The notes under the pieces: generated by a model | The model's database searches: none | Seen by the model: only the letters and a program-made list of their open reading frames with translations | What the model was told of the DNA's origin: nothing | Origin: Heterobilharzia americana | Taxonomy: Eukaryota > Platyhelminthes > Trematoda > Strigeidida > Schistosomatidae | DNA length: 64,000 bases | Direction of reading: 5' to 3' | Assembly (NCBI GenBank): GCA_944470555.2 | Contig: OX104128.1 | Span: 44,623,920 to 44,687,919, forward strand | Program-made: the position numbers and the translations under genes | Shown: one piece after another, positions 26,334 through 35,104 of the stretch | Position numbering within the stretch: position 1 is the first letter of the stretch | Layout: each line of letters opens with the position of its first letter

Positions 26334-29300
26334 GTATGAGAGAGAGAGAGAAAGGATCAGCATTGCTTTCATTATTCACCTTACAACACCGGTGGCTAAG
26401 CATATCATCCATACCGAATATTATCCGGTGACGCTGTAGCTGACTAAAAAGATGAAAGACAGTGGTTTTATGAAACGGCACCACAGAATGCAAAGTATTT
26501 GTGGTTAGTTGATGCCTTCTGGTGCAACAGCACAAGCTGCATAGAGTACAGCAGTTCACATTCAGTACATTAAGGCGGTGACAGATTTAACTTGAGATCA
26601 AAGTTAGTAACAATTATGTTCCCAGTCCTTTCATAGACAGTGGAATAAATGAAGAGAAGAGCAATGCTCATGGATGTATATCTGCTTTCATGTTCTTAGC
26701 TACTGTATGTATGATATTTTTTTCGAAGTCAACAAATGCAATGTACGAAAAATTAAATTCCTAGGACAGTAACCGACTCAACTGGCTCCATATAAGCAGT
26801 CGAACTGATGAGCACAACAAAAAGTGACCATTCTAGGCAATCCATATTCACCCTATGGTTCTCTTGAACTAAGTGTCCTAATATGCAGCTGTTAATGGTT
26901 TTTACCACACCATGGCTCAGTTACACTGGATGTTCGCGAGCACAAAACTAAATTCGTAGAGCAAAGTATTTTGCGTAATGGGTTTCATCTCTGTTTTAGT
27001 ACCCTAACCCTAACAGTATATTTTGCAGTTTTGGTAGGTTCTTGGCTACTGACACTTGTTTTCTGCGACCAATAACGGTCTCAATTAAATTTTTTTCCGA
27101 AGTTGTCTTTACCGTCATTTTCATTTAAACTTATTTCTCGTCTGCTTATTTCAACTAATGAGTTGTTTTTAGTTATCTAATGTACAACAGATCTATGTGT
27201 AAACATGATTCGTTTGTTAGATCGTGTACCTTTAATGTCAATCTGATATTCGAATTGTTAATATTTTCCTTAGTGGTTGTTTGCCCTACTCCATCACGAC
27301 CTACAATTTTCACCTCTGGATTCCGACATGCATCACCCACCTCTCATCCAGCTCCATTGCATCCTGTCGGCAGACCAGATAAAACCAACAGATTTTGCAG
27401 CCTAACAAATAGTACTTTCCCCGAACAAATAAAGTCACCTGGTACGAATCCATCAAGGGTCGATACTTTTCGAACTGGAGCATTCTCTGTCCCTAATCCG
27501 AACAATATGACACATGTTTCTTCAATGGTTACCGGTTTCGAAGATGTGATTGGTCAACAACTCTCTGTTTATCCGTGGTATCATGGGACACTTTCACGAG
27601 TTCGAGCTGCAAGCTACGTCTTAGGTCAACTTTCGGAATTTGAGCGTGGGACTACGCAACAGCAGTCGAGTTCTTCTGAAGTAACTCGGATAAATTCCGA
27701 ATCAGAACGTAGTACTGATCTATCTACTATCCAACCTGCTTTGTCAACCACTGATGGCGTATTCCTTGTTCGTCAAAGTGAAACGAAACAGGGTGAATTC
27801 GTTTTAACGTTTAGTTGCCACGGTAAACCTAAGGTAAGTTATCAATTACCCTTTCACGACTTTTAACCTGCTGTCGAATGTAGGAAGTGTAACATATTCT
27901 GTTAATAATTCAGTCAAAAAGAACATTTTTTATCATTCTCGTGATACCGGTTTAAATGAAATATCGGTTGCTCTGTTGCAATTATTGTGTCATTAATAGT
28001 TAACTTCCAATAATGTATGCTGCAAAAACTGAATCTCCGGTGTCGACTTGAGAGTACAGTTTATCATGATGAAGTTGATCACCTCATAAATTTATGAAAC
28101 TAAATCGATTAAAGGGACTAGGATCTGCTTTATTTGCCCTGTTGATACAAATACTAACGCTTATTTTTCGTTGAACTAACATTATGGCACCCCATTCTAG
28201 GTATGATTCCTATTCATGAAGATATCAGTCACGTTTGTTTGAAGTGTATACTTTAAATTCGTGCGTCAAAGACAAGGTTAGCTGATGTTAATGGTCTTGA
28301 TGCATATTCTTTTCCTTCCAACTATAAACCAGTTTGTCACTTCACACTTACTTAAATACCACTCAGAAAAGGGTGGCGACTCTTCAGCATTTTGTCATGT
28401 TTTCCTTTTTCACGCTTTTTCCAGTGTAGCAGATCCCTGAATCCATAGTCATCCGACACCTAACTGGTACTCGATTACAAATTCGAGAAAACCACTCAAT
28501 TTTAAGACCTCAACTCCAGAGGGTGCATCAACCAGATTGTTACTCTTCGACAGGTCCTGGAGCACAGTTTTACTTACCGACCAATGGCCAACACTTCCCG
28601 TATTTCTTGATCTGAGGGTAAAATTCGGCTCTGTCGAACGTGAGGTGTTGTGGTAGTGTCTGACTGTGAAAAGAGTGCCGAAAGTATATAACGCTAATCA
28701 AAGCTCTCTATTCGAACTCACGCAGCCGTGTAAGGACTTATGTAGAGTTGTCATGTCAATTGACGACAACTAGTGGTGTCCACTAGGGATGCCAGCTGTC
28801 ACCGTTCCTATTCTATTTAACTTCGTTATGACGTACTACTGGACAAAACTTCAGGTATATTTGACTTCACAGGGATTGATCTGCTCCCTGGAGGTCATCT
28901 GGCTGACTTGGAGTATGCAGATGATAACTGTCTTGTTGAGTGAAAACGCTGACAAAATGCAGTGTCTTCTGAACGCATGTAGCGGAAATCTGAGTGTTTG
29001 GCATATGTTTCGCACCTATCAAGTGGATGATAATCCCCCAGGACTGGTCTGCGACCATTCCTAGTTTAAGGACAGGGAGTGAAGTGGTGGAATGCATTGA
29101 CCACTTCACTTACTTGGGAATTGCATCAACCCAAAACCAGCTGGTTGCTGGCAAAATCTTACCTTGGATACAGAAGGCCTGTTTGGTACTTGCCAGTGTG
29201 TCACCCCTGGCACCGACGAGATATCTGACTACCTGTTACAGGACGAGTATACTGCTCTGGAGTCCTTTCTGCCGTAAGAATTAGATATGAAGCGGTCACA

Positions 29301-30851
29301 GGGTTCTGATCATAGGATCTTCGTGGCGTTGGTGGCTTGGTGGAATCACCATGTGAGCAATGTCGAAGTCAGGCAAAGGATACTCGGCAAGGAAGGTAAG
29401 TCGGTCGATGAGGTTGTGATGTGACTTGGACACGTTTTGTACATGCCTCGAATCACCACCTACCTCTACGTGGCTTTTAAATTAGGTTTGAAGAGGGTAA
29501 TTAACGTATAAATAAAGCTACTTTTCCGTTCATCTGTTAATACAAAACATAAACTACGTAATTTAATATCTTAACTGTCGCACTATAAAGAAATACGATG
29601 TTAGTCCGTTATACAGGACATAAAAATCATGAGGAATTAAAAGTATCGTTCAGGGGTCAAGATATTGTTTAGGAAAACGAAATAATTAGGCTTTGAGGCA
29701 TCACACAGTTTGTTCAAGAAATAGCAATTTTATATATCCATAGTTTGGTGAAAGTTCACACTTTCGGATTTTATGCTGTATAAGATACCTGTATTGTGTT
29801 AATGCGAATGTTACCTCAGTGTTGCACAAACTTATTTTATAGAACACCTTTGAACTGGGAAATTAATTATCTATGATCCAGAAATGTGTCAGAAACGTTG
29901 GTTCAGTGTGTTATGCAAGTATTACGTACGTCTAAGAAAGTGCATTTAACGTATTTGGTAAACTCTATATACTATATGCTTCGTAATTCAATTCTTCATG
30001 TTTTGATAAAATCAAACCGTAAAACGAAATGATAGCTCGAAATTCAGCGATAACACTTAAGTAGCATCACATGACCTCGTACAGAAGTTATTCTTGATTA
30101 TATTGGTGAATTTCCCCCGTGAAACTAGAAGATGAGAGGGCGACCGCCATAAATCCGTCTGATAAAGTTGAGTAAGAATGAAGAGAACGAACACTCCTCG
30201 CGGTGTACACAATTCACCATTAATGTATCTAAAACAACTCCATTACCGACTTGACCAGCCACATGGTCATATGGTGTGGATGAATCACTTGTTCTTTCAT
30301 GCGTGACAGGTCTAAACTCCACCCTGGATAAAACCATTTGTACAAAAAGTTACTGTTTGTGCCCAAATAATGGATGTATACTTAGTTATCAAGCCACTTT
30401 TTTTACGTTTATACCACATTGCAGTATTCGTTTGATGATAACTTCTATGTGAATAAATTGAATACCACTTCACTAATTATTCGTTTTCTAGCATCTCAGG
30501 ATGACTCTGAGTCCAGATGGCCATTGCAGAGTTCAACACTTACCCTTTGATTCTATAGTAGAGATGTTGGAGCATTTTCGACAAGAACCTATTCCTCTGG
30601 AGCAAACATCTACAAATTTAGGTGATTGTTTATCTTCTGATGCCTTAGCTTCTTCTGCAACTACTCCTCCTACTCCTATTACCTTATCAGCCTATGTTGT
30701 CAATACTCATTTAACAGGTAATCATGAGCGGTTGGTTATCTGTCGGGGTTCTGTTCGTGCTAATGTTAACACAGTTGGTCGAGCAGCTGCTGTGGCTGCA
30801 GCTACAGCGTCTGGTGGTAAAGCAGCCCAGAATCAGTATATTGTTATGTAA
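5509..30851 (+). CDS. SH2B: SH2B/Lnk-family signalling adaptor, eight-exon gene
   Basis: SH2B adaptors (SH2B1, APS and Lnk in vertebrates, Lnk in flies) bind activated receptor tyrosine kinases such as the insulin receptor, and JAK2, through their SH2 domain. They dimerise through an N-terminal zipper. I assembled eight exons: 5509-5748, 10146-10641, 15133-15367, 18280-18384, 22717-23168, 26060-26142, 27274-27833 and 30492-30851. Every intron is GT-AG, and the intron phases 1,2,0,0,2,1,0 join correctly. The spliced length is 2531 nt. That is one base short of 844 codons, because exon 1 contains a one-base frameshift; without it the product would be about 843 residues. Domain order is zipper about 7-45, PH about 255-388, SH2 about 639-765. 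This is the architecture and intron pattern of the family. Introns are long (0.9-4.5 kb) and full of repeats. Confidence 0.9.
5749..7429. other. SH2B intron 1, first part
   Basis: Intronic sequence after exon 1. The open frames at 6299-7139 show no domain or transposon motif. Intron 1 as a whole runs to 10145. Confidence 0.5.
7430..7640 (-). repeat. LINE 3'-UTR remnant (copy 1 of 3)
   Basis: This resembles 11560-11760 and 32060-32290. Shared blocks are 'GTAGAACCTCGCAC', 'GTAGCATACAAAGCACAA', 'GGATAGAAAAAGAGTAAAA' and 'CAATTTAAAGAT'. In the copy at 11.6 kb the block directly follows the C-terminal RT coding region of a minus-strand LINE. I therefore read it as that family's 3' untranslated region, left here as a short truncated insertion. 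Confidence 0.7.
9074..9240 (+). repeat. tRNA-derived SINE
   Basis: A tRNA-like head with an A-box-like 'TGGCTCGTTGG', an anticodon-arm-like 'TTGCCTTCCAACC' and a B-box-like 'GAGTTCAAACATC' about 45 bases later. The body 'CCATCTACCGAGG ... CCCTCACGCAA ... GCATGAATGTACA' is shared with copies at 17.5 and 56.45 kb. It lies in SH2B intron 1. Confidence 0.7.
10146..10641 (+). CDS. SH2B: SH2B exon 2: linker between zipper and PH domain
   Basis: The acceptor TTTGTAG precedes the exon and the donor AA|GTAAG follows it (phase 1 in, phase 2 out). The product is low-complexity and rich in Ser, Ala and Lys/Arg. It has an alanine-rich stretch ('[17 protein letters not shown]') and a basic '[19 protein letters not shown]' cluster near its end. 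Mammalian SH2B proteins have a similar basic 'KKRFSLRSVGRSVRG' segment at this place. The exon codes for about residues 81-246. It ends just before the PH domain. Confidence 0.85.
11560..12375 (-). mobile_element. RTE-like LINE fragment: RT C-terminus and 3' UTR
   Basis: Read on the minus strand, about 12375 to 11745 encodes the C-terminal half of a LINE ORF. Recognisable pieces are '[12 protein letters not shown]', '[12 protein letters not shown]', '[10 protein letters not shown]' and '[12 protein letters not shown]', then 'GEMAKNRSH'. They match the piece at 55238-55480. Several stops are present. The 3' untranslated region follows to 11560. The fragment lies antisense in SH2B intron 2. Confidence 0.8.
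12376..12870 (-). mobile_element. Second LINE 3' end, same orientation
   Basis: The segment 12490-12760 is a close reverse complement of 55430-55680: end of ORF, 3' untranslated region and a terminal (CAT/ATG)n tract at 12499-12513. It therefore has its own 3' end immediately upstream of the fragment at 11560-12375, so two insertions lie in tandem. Confidence 0.75.
13220..14230 (+). mobile_element. RTE-like LINE fragment: endonuclease domain
   Basis: On the plus strand 13287-13628 reads as the middle of an AP-type endonuclease: '[17 protein letters not shown]', then '[19 protein letters not shown]' and '[15 protein letters not shown]'. With stops and frame changes it continues to 'QINHVAISY' and '[12 protein letters not shown]' (the SDH motif) at about 13900-14015. 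A linker-like stretch follows to 14230. The rest of the element (RT) is missing. It lies in sense orientation in SH2B intron 2. Confidence 0.75.
14231..15132. other. SH2B intron 2, last part
   Basis: AT-rich intronic sequence. Nothing recognisable apart from the acceptor of exon 3 at its end. Confidence 0.5.
15133..15367 (+). CDS. SH2B: SH2B exon 3: first part of PH domain
   Basis: The exon is entered in phase 2 after an ATAG acceptor and left in phase 0 at GAT|GTAAGT. It encodes '[12 protein letters not shown]', the first PH strand ('VQREELLSFMG' in SH2B1), and '[10 protein letters not shown]', equivalent to 'WQKCRLLLRS'. It ends with 'LEIFTPPD', equivalent to 'LEFFVPPK'. PH domains in this family bind phosphoinositides or membrane. 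Residues about 246-324. Confidence 0.9.
15368..17490. other. SH2B intron 3, first part
   Basis: No domain or transposon motif recognised. The open frames at 15399-15719 and 16870-17067 look like chance frames. Confidence 0.5.
17494..17665 (+). repeat. tRNA-derived SINE
   Basis: A-box-like 'TGTAGCTCATTAG', anticodon-arm-like 'GGTTTTCAACC' and B-box-like 'AGGTTTGAACACC', then the shared body 'GTATCATTAGCCCTCACACAA ... GCATGGATGTGAACA'. It lies directly upstream of, and opposite in strand to, the hammerhead repeat. Confidence 0.75.
17715..17763 (-). ncRNA. Hammerhead ribozyme, copy 1 (core mutated)
   Basis: On the minus strand: CCAG, the intact core box CTGATGAG, then stem II (GTCC/GGAC around TAAATA). 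The second core box is AAAA where active hammerheads have GAAA, so G12, the proposed general base, is lost. The cleavage triplet is ATC instead of GTC, which unpairs the end of stem III. It is recognisable but expected to be inactive or very weak. Confidence 0.8.
18029..18079 (-). ncRNA. Hammerhead ribozyme, copy 2 (core mutated)
   Basis: On the minus strand: CCAG, then CGGACGAG in place of CTGATGAG, stem II GTCC/GGAC around CGAATA, an intact GAAA box and an intact GTC cleavage triplet. The change of T to G at core position 4 should damage catalysis; the T to C at position 7 is tolerated in natural hammerheads. It is decayed at a different place from copy 1. Confidence 0.8.
18280..18384 (+). 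CDS. SH2B: SH2B exon 4: middle of PH domain
   Basis: This is a 35-codon exon, phase 0 on both sides, with acceptor CTGCAG and donor AAA|GTAAGT. It reads '[19 protein letters not shown]' and then 'NNVLLVK', matching '[26 protein letters not shown]' of SH2B1. The tandem hammerhead repeat in the upstream intron ends fewer than 100 bases before this exon's acceptor. Confidence 0.9.
18385..19740. other. SH2B intron 4, first part
   Basis: AT-rich intronic sequence without recognisable coding or repeat motifs. Confidence 0.5.
19745..19865 (+). repeat. tRNA-derived SINE
   Basis: A-box-like 'TGTGGCTGACTGAC', anticodon-arm-like 'CTTGACTTTCAAGCC' and a near-canonical B-box 'AGGTTCGGATCCC', then 'TCTATTTCGATGTAGCC'. 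It has the best-preserved B-box of the copies seen here, although the body has diverged. Confidence 0.65.
19866..22716. other. SH2B intron 4, remainder
   Basis: About 20540-20610 carries a weak echo of the LINE 3'-UTR repeat ('CAACGTAGAATTTCACACAGG'). The minus-strand frame 20774-21238 (154 codons) is open but has no domain I recognise. The rest is AT-rich and unremarkable up to the acceptor of exon 5. Confidence 0.45.
22717..23168 (+). CDS. SH2B: SH2B exon 5: end of PH domain and Ser-rich linker
   Basis: The acceptor TTTGTAG leads into '[16 protein letters not shown]', the C-terminal PH helix with its invariant Trp ('QHVKAWVSDIQECL' in SH2B1). The rest (about residues 390-510) is a Ser/Thr/Asn-rich linker. 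A 'CTNCDAILD' motif follows the helix; one Cys pair alone does not make a zinc site. The donor AA|GTAAAT gives phase 2. Confidence 0.9.
23169..25635. other. SH2B intron 5
   Basis: Mostly unremarkable. About 24740-24900 resembles the end and 3' tail of the plus-strand LINE fragment at 36500-36700 ('GAAACCAGTGG', 'TATAATATTGTTG'). It may be a small LINE 3' remnant. Confidence 0.4.
25636..25770 (+). repeat. Probable tRNA-derived SINE fragment
   Basis: A tRNA-like head 'GAGATGGATAAAGTCACTGAC', anticodon-arm-like 'TGACTGAAGCTC' and B-box-like 'CCAGTTCAAATTTC'. It is less clear than the copies at 9.1, 17.5 and 19.75 kb. Confidence 0.45.
26060..26142 (+). CDS. SH2B: SH2B exon 6: small Thr/Asn-rich linker exon
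   Basis: An 83-base exon between TTGACAG and G|GTAAGT. It takes phase 2 from exon 5 and gives phase 1 to exon 7; without it exons 5 and 7 are out of phase, which is the main support. The product is polar, with '[12 protein letters not shown]' at its centre. There is no domain. Confidence 0.75.
26273..26352. repeat. (AT)n microsatellite with (GA)n tail
   Basis: About 29 AT units (26273-26331) are followed by a short GA run (26338-26352). It lies 130 bases after exon 6 in intron 6. Confidence 0.98.
26353..27273. other. SH2B intron 6, remainder
   Basis: Intronic sequence without recognisable coding or repeat motifs. Confidence 0.45.
27274..27833 (+). CDS. SH2B: SH2B exon 7: linker and first half of SH2 domain
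   Basis: The exon starts after TTCCTTAG in phase 1 and ends at AAG|GTAAGT in phase 0. It encodes a Pro/Ser/Thr-rich linker and then '[18 protein letters not shown]', the SH2 alpha-A region ('YPWFHGMLSRLKAAQLVL' in SH2B1). The phosphotyrosine pocket is 'GVFLVRQSE' with Arg about 704, then 'GEFVLTF'. Between helix A and strand B are 44 residues where mammals have about 7. The insert is rich in Ser, Gln and Glu. The exon covers about residues 538-724. Confidence 0.95.
27834..28555. other. SH2B intron 7, first part
   Basis: Intronic sequence, nothing recognised until the LINE fragment that starts near 28560. Confidence 0.45.
28560..29490 (+). mobile_element. RTE-like LINE fragment: RT core to C-terminus
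   Basis: The frames read 'GCQLSPFLF' (degenerate QGCPLSPFLF), then '[12 protein letters not shown]' with the catalytic Y-A-D-D at 28914-28925. Next is 'MFGICFAP' and '[26 protein letters not shown]'. Stops and frame changes break it. The tail ends near 29480 with a degenerate copy of the family's RT C-terminal region. It lies in sense orientation in SH2B intron 7 and shares order and motifs with 55700-56400. Confidence 0.8.
29491..30491. other. SH2B intron 7, last part
   Basis: Nothing recognised apart from the polypyrimidine tract and acceptor before exon 8. Confidence 0.5.
30492..30851 (+). CDS. SH2B: SH2B exon 8: end of SH2 domain and C-terminal tail
   Basis: The acceptor TTTTCTAG leads into '[17 protein letters not shown]', the SH2 beta-D/E strands ('HLRLSLNEEGQCRVQHL' in SH2B1). 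It continues with '[16 protein letters not shown]'. After the SH2 domain there is a Ser/Thr/Pro stretch, a strand-like 'ITLSAYVVN' and an Ala-rich tail ('[14 protein letters not shown]'). The protein ends in Y-I-V-M followed by TAA at 30849-30851. Tyr-X-X-Met is the core of a PI3-kinase p85 SH2 site; here it is the extreme C-terminus. Residues about 725-843. Confidence 0.95.
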   Translation, partial: HLRMTLSPDGHCRVQHLPFDSIVEMLEHFRQEPIPLEQTSTNLGDCLSSDALASSATTPPTPITLSAYVVNTHLTGNHERLVICRGSVRANVNTVGRAAAVAAATASGGKAAQNQYIVM

Positions 30852-32059
30852 ATGATTATAACTTTGCATGCATTTAAACAAATTTTGAGAAACTCCTCCT
30901 CAACAAACCAATCTTCCTTATAATAAGATGATTTCTTTGTGCAATTCGTGACTTCCGAGAATTTTTGATTGCCTCACTTGCCTTGGAGGAAAACTGTGGT
31001 TCTGTAAATGTAAGCCTATTTAACTATCGAAAAACCCATGACTTTCCTATAAATCTTTTTTTTCTTCAAGTTATGTTAAGATGACTGTGTGCCTTGTACA
31101 TTATATGCATATATTATTGTCCCAGTTCATAAACTATTCTATACATAGGTCAACAATCCGCTTCCATATGTCTTAAAATACTAAGGGATTATTCCTTGTT
31201 TTTTTTGCATTTTAAACGCTTTCATGTGCATATAAACATTAATATTTTTTATTCATGTAGTTATTTAATTCAGAGTGCATTTACCATATATATATATATA
31301 TATATATATATTATTTTCAATTTTCTGATTTCTTTCTCTGTGTGCATCTCCCTCTTCTCTACCTGATTAACTTATTTAAGTCTTATTTTAACCGATGCTT
31401 TTGGCTATAGTGCATACATAATGGTTGTCATATAAAGTGCAATATTTTTAGTAAATATTTATTACTCTTACTATTATGATCACTATTTGCTTTTTAACTT
31501 CTCTTGTCTATGGGAATGCATTTGAGATATTGCTTTACAGAAGTGTTGAAGTCAGCAAATCAATCAAATAAAAAATGTCTGCTTTGTTGGAAAGGAATTT
31601 GTTTTCCCTTTTTAAAAAAAAATTGTTGTCGGTATCTCTTAACCAATTATGTTCGGATACAGCAGTTGTTTAGTCTTATAGTAGATCACCTCAGCAGTGC
31701 AAACTTTATAAGTGATAGTGTGAACTTAATTTATATTTTCAAGGTCAGAAATGACTTGAGTGAGCTGTATACTTATTGTAAATATTACTATGGCATTAAG
31801 CAATTGGTCAGTTACAGACTAATATTTTCTCTGTTAGGTTCTTGATATAATTGTTTTTGTGATCAGTCGACCCATCAAAATATACTTATCTTATTAGTAT
31901 GTCGCTGTGGAAGGAGACACTTCAAAAATTTATGTACACCTTCCTTAAATTTAAATATTCAAATCAAATGAATTCCCTTTTGGCTCCGTTTTTAAAATGA
32001 ATATGACAACTGTTAATCAAGAAATATTTATGAATTCGAAGTGTTCCTACACTGTTGCT
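30852..32059. other. 3' flank of SH2B
   Basis: Probably contains the 3' untranslated region. An (AT)n run of about 25 bases lies at 31286-31311. The frame 31504-31845 has no recognisable domain. Confidence 0.5.
31567..31572 (+). promoter_or_regulatory. Possible poly(A) signal of the SH2B gene
   Basis: AATAAA about 720 bases after the stop codon, in AT-rich sequence. Another AATAAA lies at 32994-32999. Such hexamers are common by chance here, so the choice is weak. Confidence 0.25.
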
Positions 32060-32290
32060 CATTTCGGATAATTATTGAACAAACGGACGAATCAGCGTAG
32101 AACCTCGCACACAGGCTCATCGGTCCAAGTTGCCACACTTCACAAAGAATAAGTGGATAGAAAAAGGTTGATATCAAATCAAAGGAAAATATATGAGAGA
32201 ATACACAGTTTGAAGACGAAGGTAAGTCCAAATATCCAAGCTTTATAAGACATCAGGGAATAGATACATCTGGGTCACTGTGGCCGATTC
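32060..32290 (-). repeat. LINE 3'-UTR remnant (copy 3 of 3)
   Basis: Same repeat as 7430-7640 and 11560-11760. It carries 'GCGTAGAACCTCGCAC', 'AAGTTGCCACACTTCAC', 'GTGGATAGAAAAAGG' and 'ATCCAAGCTTTATAAGACATCA'. It ends at about 32290 with the same 'GGCCGATTCTTAGCCGCTT' block that lies just beyond 11760. Confidence 0.7.
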
Positions 32291-35104
32291 TTAGCCGCTT
32301 ACTTTTGTAAATTAACTTGGAATTTCTGTAAGCCGTCTACCTTGAAATATTAATACAAGTACTGCCCTCTATCGAAATTATGCTATCTGCAGTCATTATG
32401 AAAATAACACAATTCAAAGGCATTTTTGAAATTGAAGCAATTGTGGTGATTAGAACCGTCTAGAGTATTCAGAACTAAAATTCAAAGTTTTACTGCATAA
32501 TTAATCCATACTGTGAACATCTAGTTAGCTACTCATATAACAACATAACTAAAGATATGGATAGTTATATTTCAGTTAAGTGAGTTTAATTACTGTCTAT
32601 GAGTTGATATACAAATGCCCTCCAAAATGAATGGTCACAAAAGTGTTAAGCATATTTCACAGTTTCTTAATGTGCTTTATGACTGTTGATCTTATTCAGT
32701 CACTAAGCGATAATATGCAGCACTGTATGAGGGTTATAATCTGTCACTGCGCGATTTTTTGTTGAGCAAAGATTACTTTGAACCTACAAAACAAGCAAAG
32801 TTCTGTGAGCGTGGGATTTTTCACTTTTATTTGGTCCACTCGTGTATAGACTATATGAGTGACCACCGAAAGTGTGTACAAGTCTATAAACATTACGGCA
32901 TAAGCAACCTTTTCCGATAGCTTTCATCCTATCAAACATGGCTAATAGTGGTCCTATTGTAGTTTCCTTTCATCTGTATAAATATTTTTGTGGAATAAAG
33001 ACACGAAATTACGAGATGAATTGTAATTTGAGTTGATTTATAATTCTATTCTTTGTTTCATTTCCTCATATTTTTATTTCCTACAATCTTGTTCTTAATT
33101 TTCTCACCAGTTCTTTTTCACTTTGTACGGGGAAAATTGTAACCTTAATGGTCTAATACTTATATGTTCTCGGTGATATTACGTGATGATTCTAAACTCG
33201 AATTGACCTCTTGGGGAAGTAATAATACTAGGAAATATCGTCAAATGAAAGTGAGTTGAGGAGTAATTATGAAACAGATTTCTGAAAATATCACACCTAT
33301 CTTCATCTTCAAAAACCACTCCTAATTAGAATCAACCTACTATTAGTTAAATTACTCTTACCATAATGATGTGACTCACCCAACTTCTAATCATTGAATC
33401 CCATGTTTGAACACCACCTTATATTCGGCTGTCTCAAATTTCAGTTCATATCATTTGACTCCACAGTAAGTATGGCTCACAACCTAGTGAACAACGTTTC
33501 AAGAACCTCTGACTCACTAACTTGCTGATTTTTCTTAAAATAACTTAACTTCACAGACCTTTCATTTTTTGCTTCTGTTTCAAAATCTATAGAAAAATCT
33601 TGATAATACTCGGTTTTCTCATTCACGATTGAATTCACGTTTACTAATGCTCTTGTGGAATATCAGAAAACTAATTTATGTAATTTTGTTAACTTTTAAA
33701 GTGGGAGATCCATAAGCCAGTTGCTGAAGGAATGTATGTTTCATGAATCTTTTCGTCTAGGAAATTGGTTTTCCAGTAACTATCTTAGCTCACTTCGTTG
33801 GTGGGAATATGCGTTTCACTTCATAATATTACAGTCAAACCTCGCTATCTTTACCATTTTACTTCAAACTATCTGCTAAACCTTAGATATATTGCACAAA
33901 ATTATTTTTAAGATGCTTCGCAGTTGAGAGATTATTAACTTTGAAATTCGACTTCGTCTTTGTTAGTCTTGTGTTACATGCAACACCAGCTTTTCTAAAA
34001 CATCGGTAAAAAGTGTGTGGAGGTCTTTAAAAGACCTGAAATTATTTGTGTCACTACTGGAAATCAGTACATCTTGGTAATGAATACAAAGAATGTTAAT
34101 GTACCTAGAATTGACGGAACTTCTGTAATCCACTCAAAAGAACTGGTAGCTATAGAAGGCTCTATACACCTTTTATTCTTCACCATAATTTTATTTGAAA
34201 GCTTATTGTAAAAACTGTCATTCACATCAATATTTATCCTATATGCTTATTTCTGAAATCCTCCTATTGGTTATCAGAGAGTTTGGAAAGGAGTGAATTT
34301 TTGTTCAGGTTCCGATCATTTTTCTCCTGGATACTTCTCGCAACCAAAAATATATCTACAGTCCAGTACTGCTCCTTGAGTATAACGCTAAAGCAGTCAT
34401 TCATTTCAGTCATACTTATGAACTGTAATGATCCAACAATATTGAGCCCGATAGACCTAAACAACAGTACTATCTCATAATAATGAGTTGGTCGAACAAG
34501 ATCACACATCTCACGTACATCGGGACTCAATTTCAACTTAATAAGTGGAAAACAATTTCTTCAGGTAGTACACTTCACAAAGTGGACGCATTCCTGAATG
34601 CTCAGAAAATTTTAAACTATAAATAAAGACACTGCATTTATTGGATTCATTATTTCCTAAGAATGAATTACCTGAATAGTACCACCGGACACTGTCATTT
34701 TAAACTACTCAGTTACGTTGCTAGATGTAGGTATATAATATGCTTAAGCGTGGATATATAAATGTGGGTCCATTGTGTAAAAAGACGAGCAAAAAAGCTT
34801 ACTATCAAATAACGGAGTAAAAACAAGATGACTAATATCCTTGTTCTGTGGATATAATAAAATATGAGACATTAACTAGTTTAAACTCTCACCTCAGCAA
34901 AGGAAACGCAGCAAACTATCGCAAGTGTTATTGGTCTCTCAACTTGAGTTTGCAGGGGCACAACTTTCGATATGAACCTGAGTGTGATTTTTGCTTCGAC
35001 TTGGGAAGGAAGCGTATTCCAGTCACCATAGTGCAAATATTCACTCGCACACCAAACATAGCCTTAATGGGGCATTCGTCACCTCATTATACCAGGATGT
35101 TTCT
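32291..35104. other. Intergenic, mostly unexplained
   Basis: Around 33385-33500 there is a degraded SINE (B-box-like 'ATGTTTGAACACC', then 'GTATGGCTCACAACCTAGTG'). The minus-strand frame 34264-34536 (90 codons) is open and has protein-like composition but matches nothing I know. The rest shows nothing. Confidence 0.4.

Noticed and set aside
26224..26559. Open frames with long Tyr-Ile runs (26147-26431 plus, 26224-26559 minus)
   Set aside because: They are translations of the (AT)n microsatellite; no protein is implied.
26806..26820. CTGATGAG at 26806-26813 as a third hammerhead core
   Set aside because: No stem II, GAAA box or cleavage triplet follows at the right spacing.
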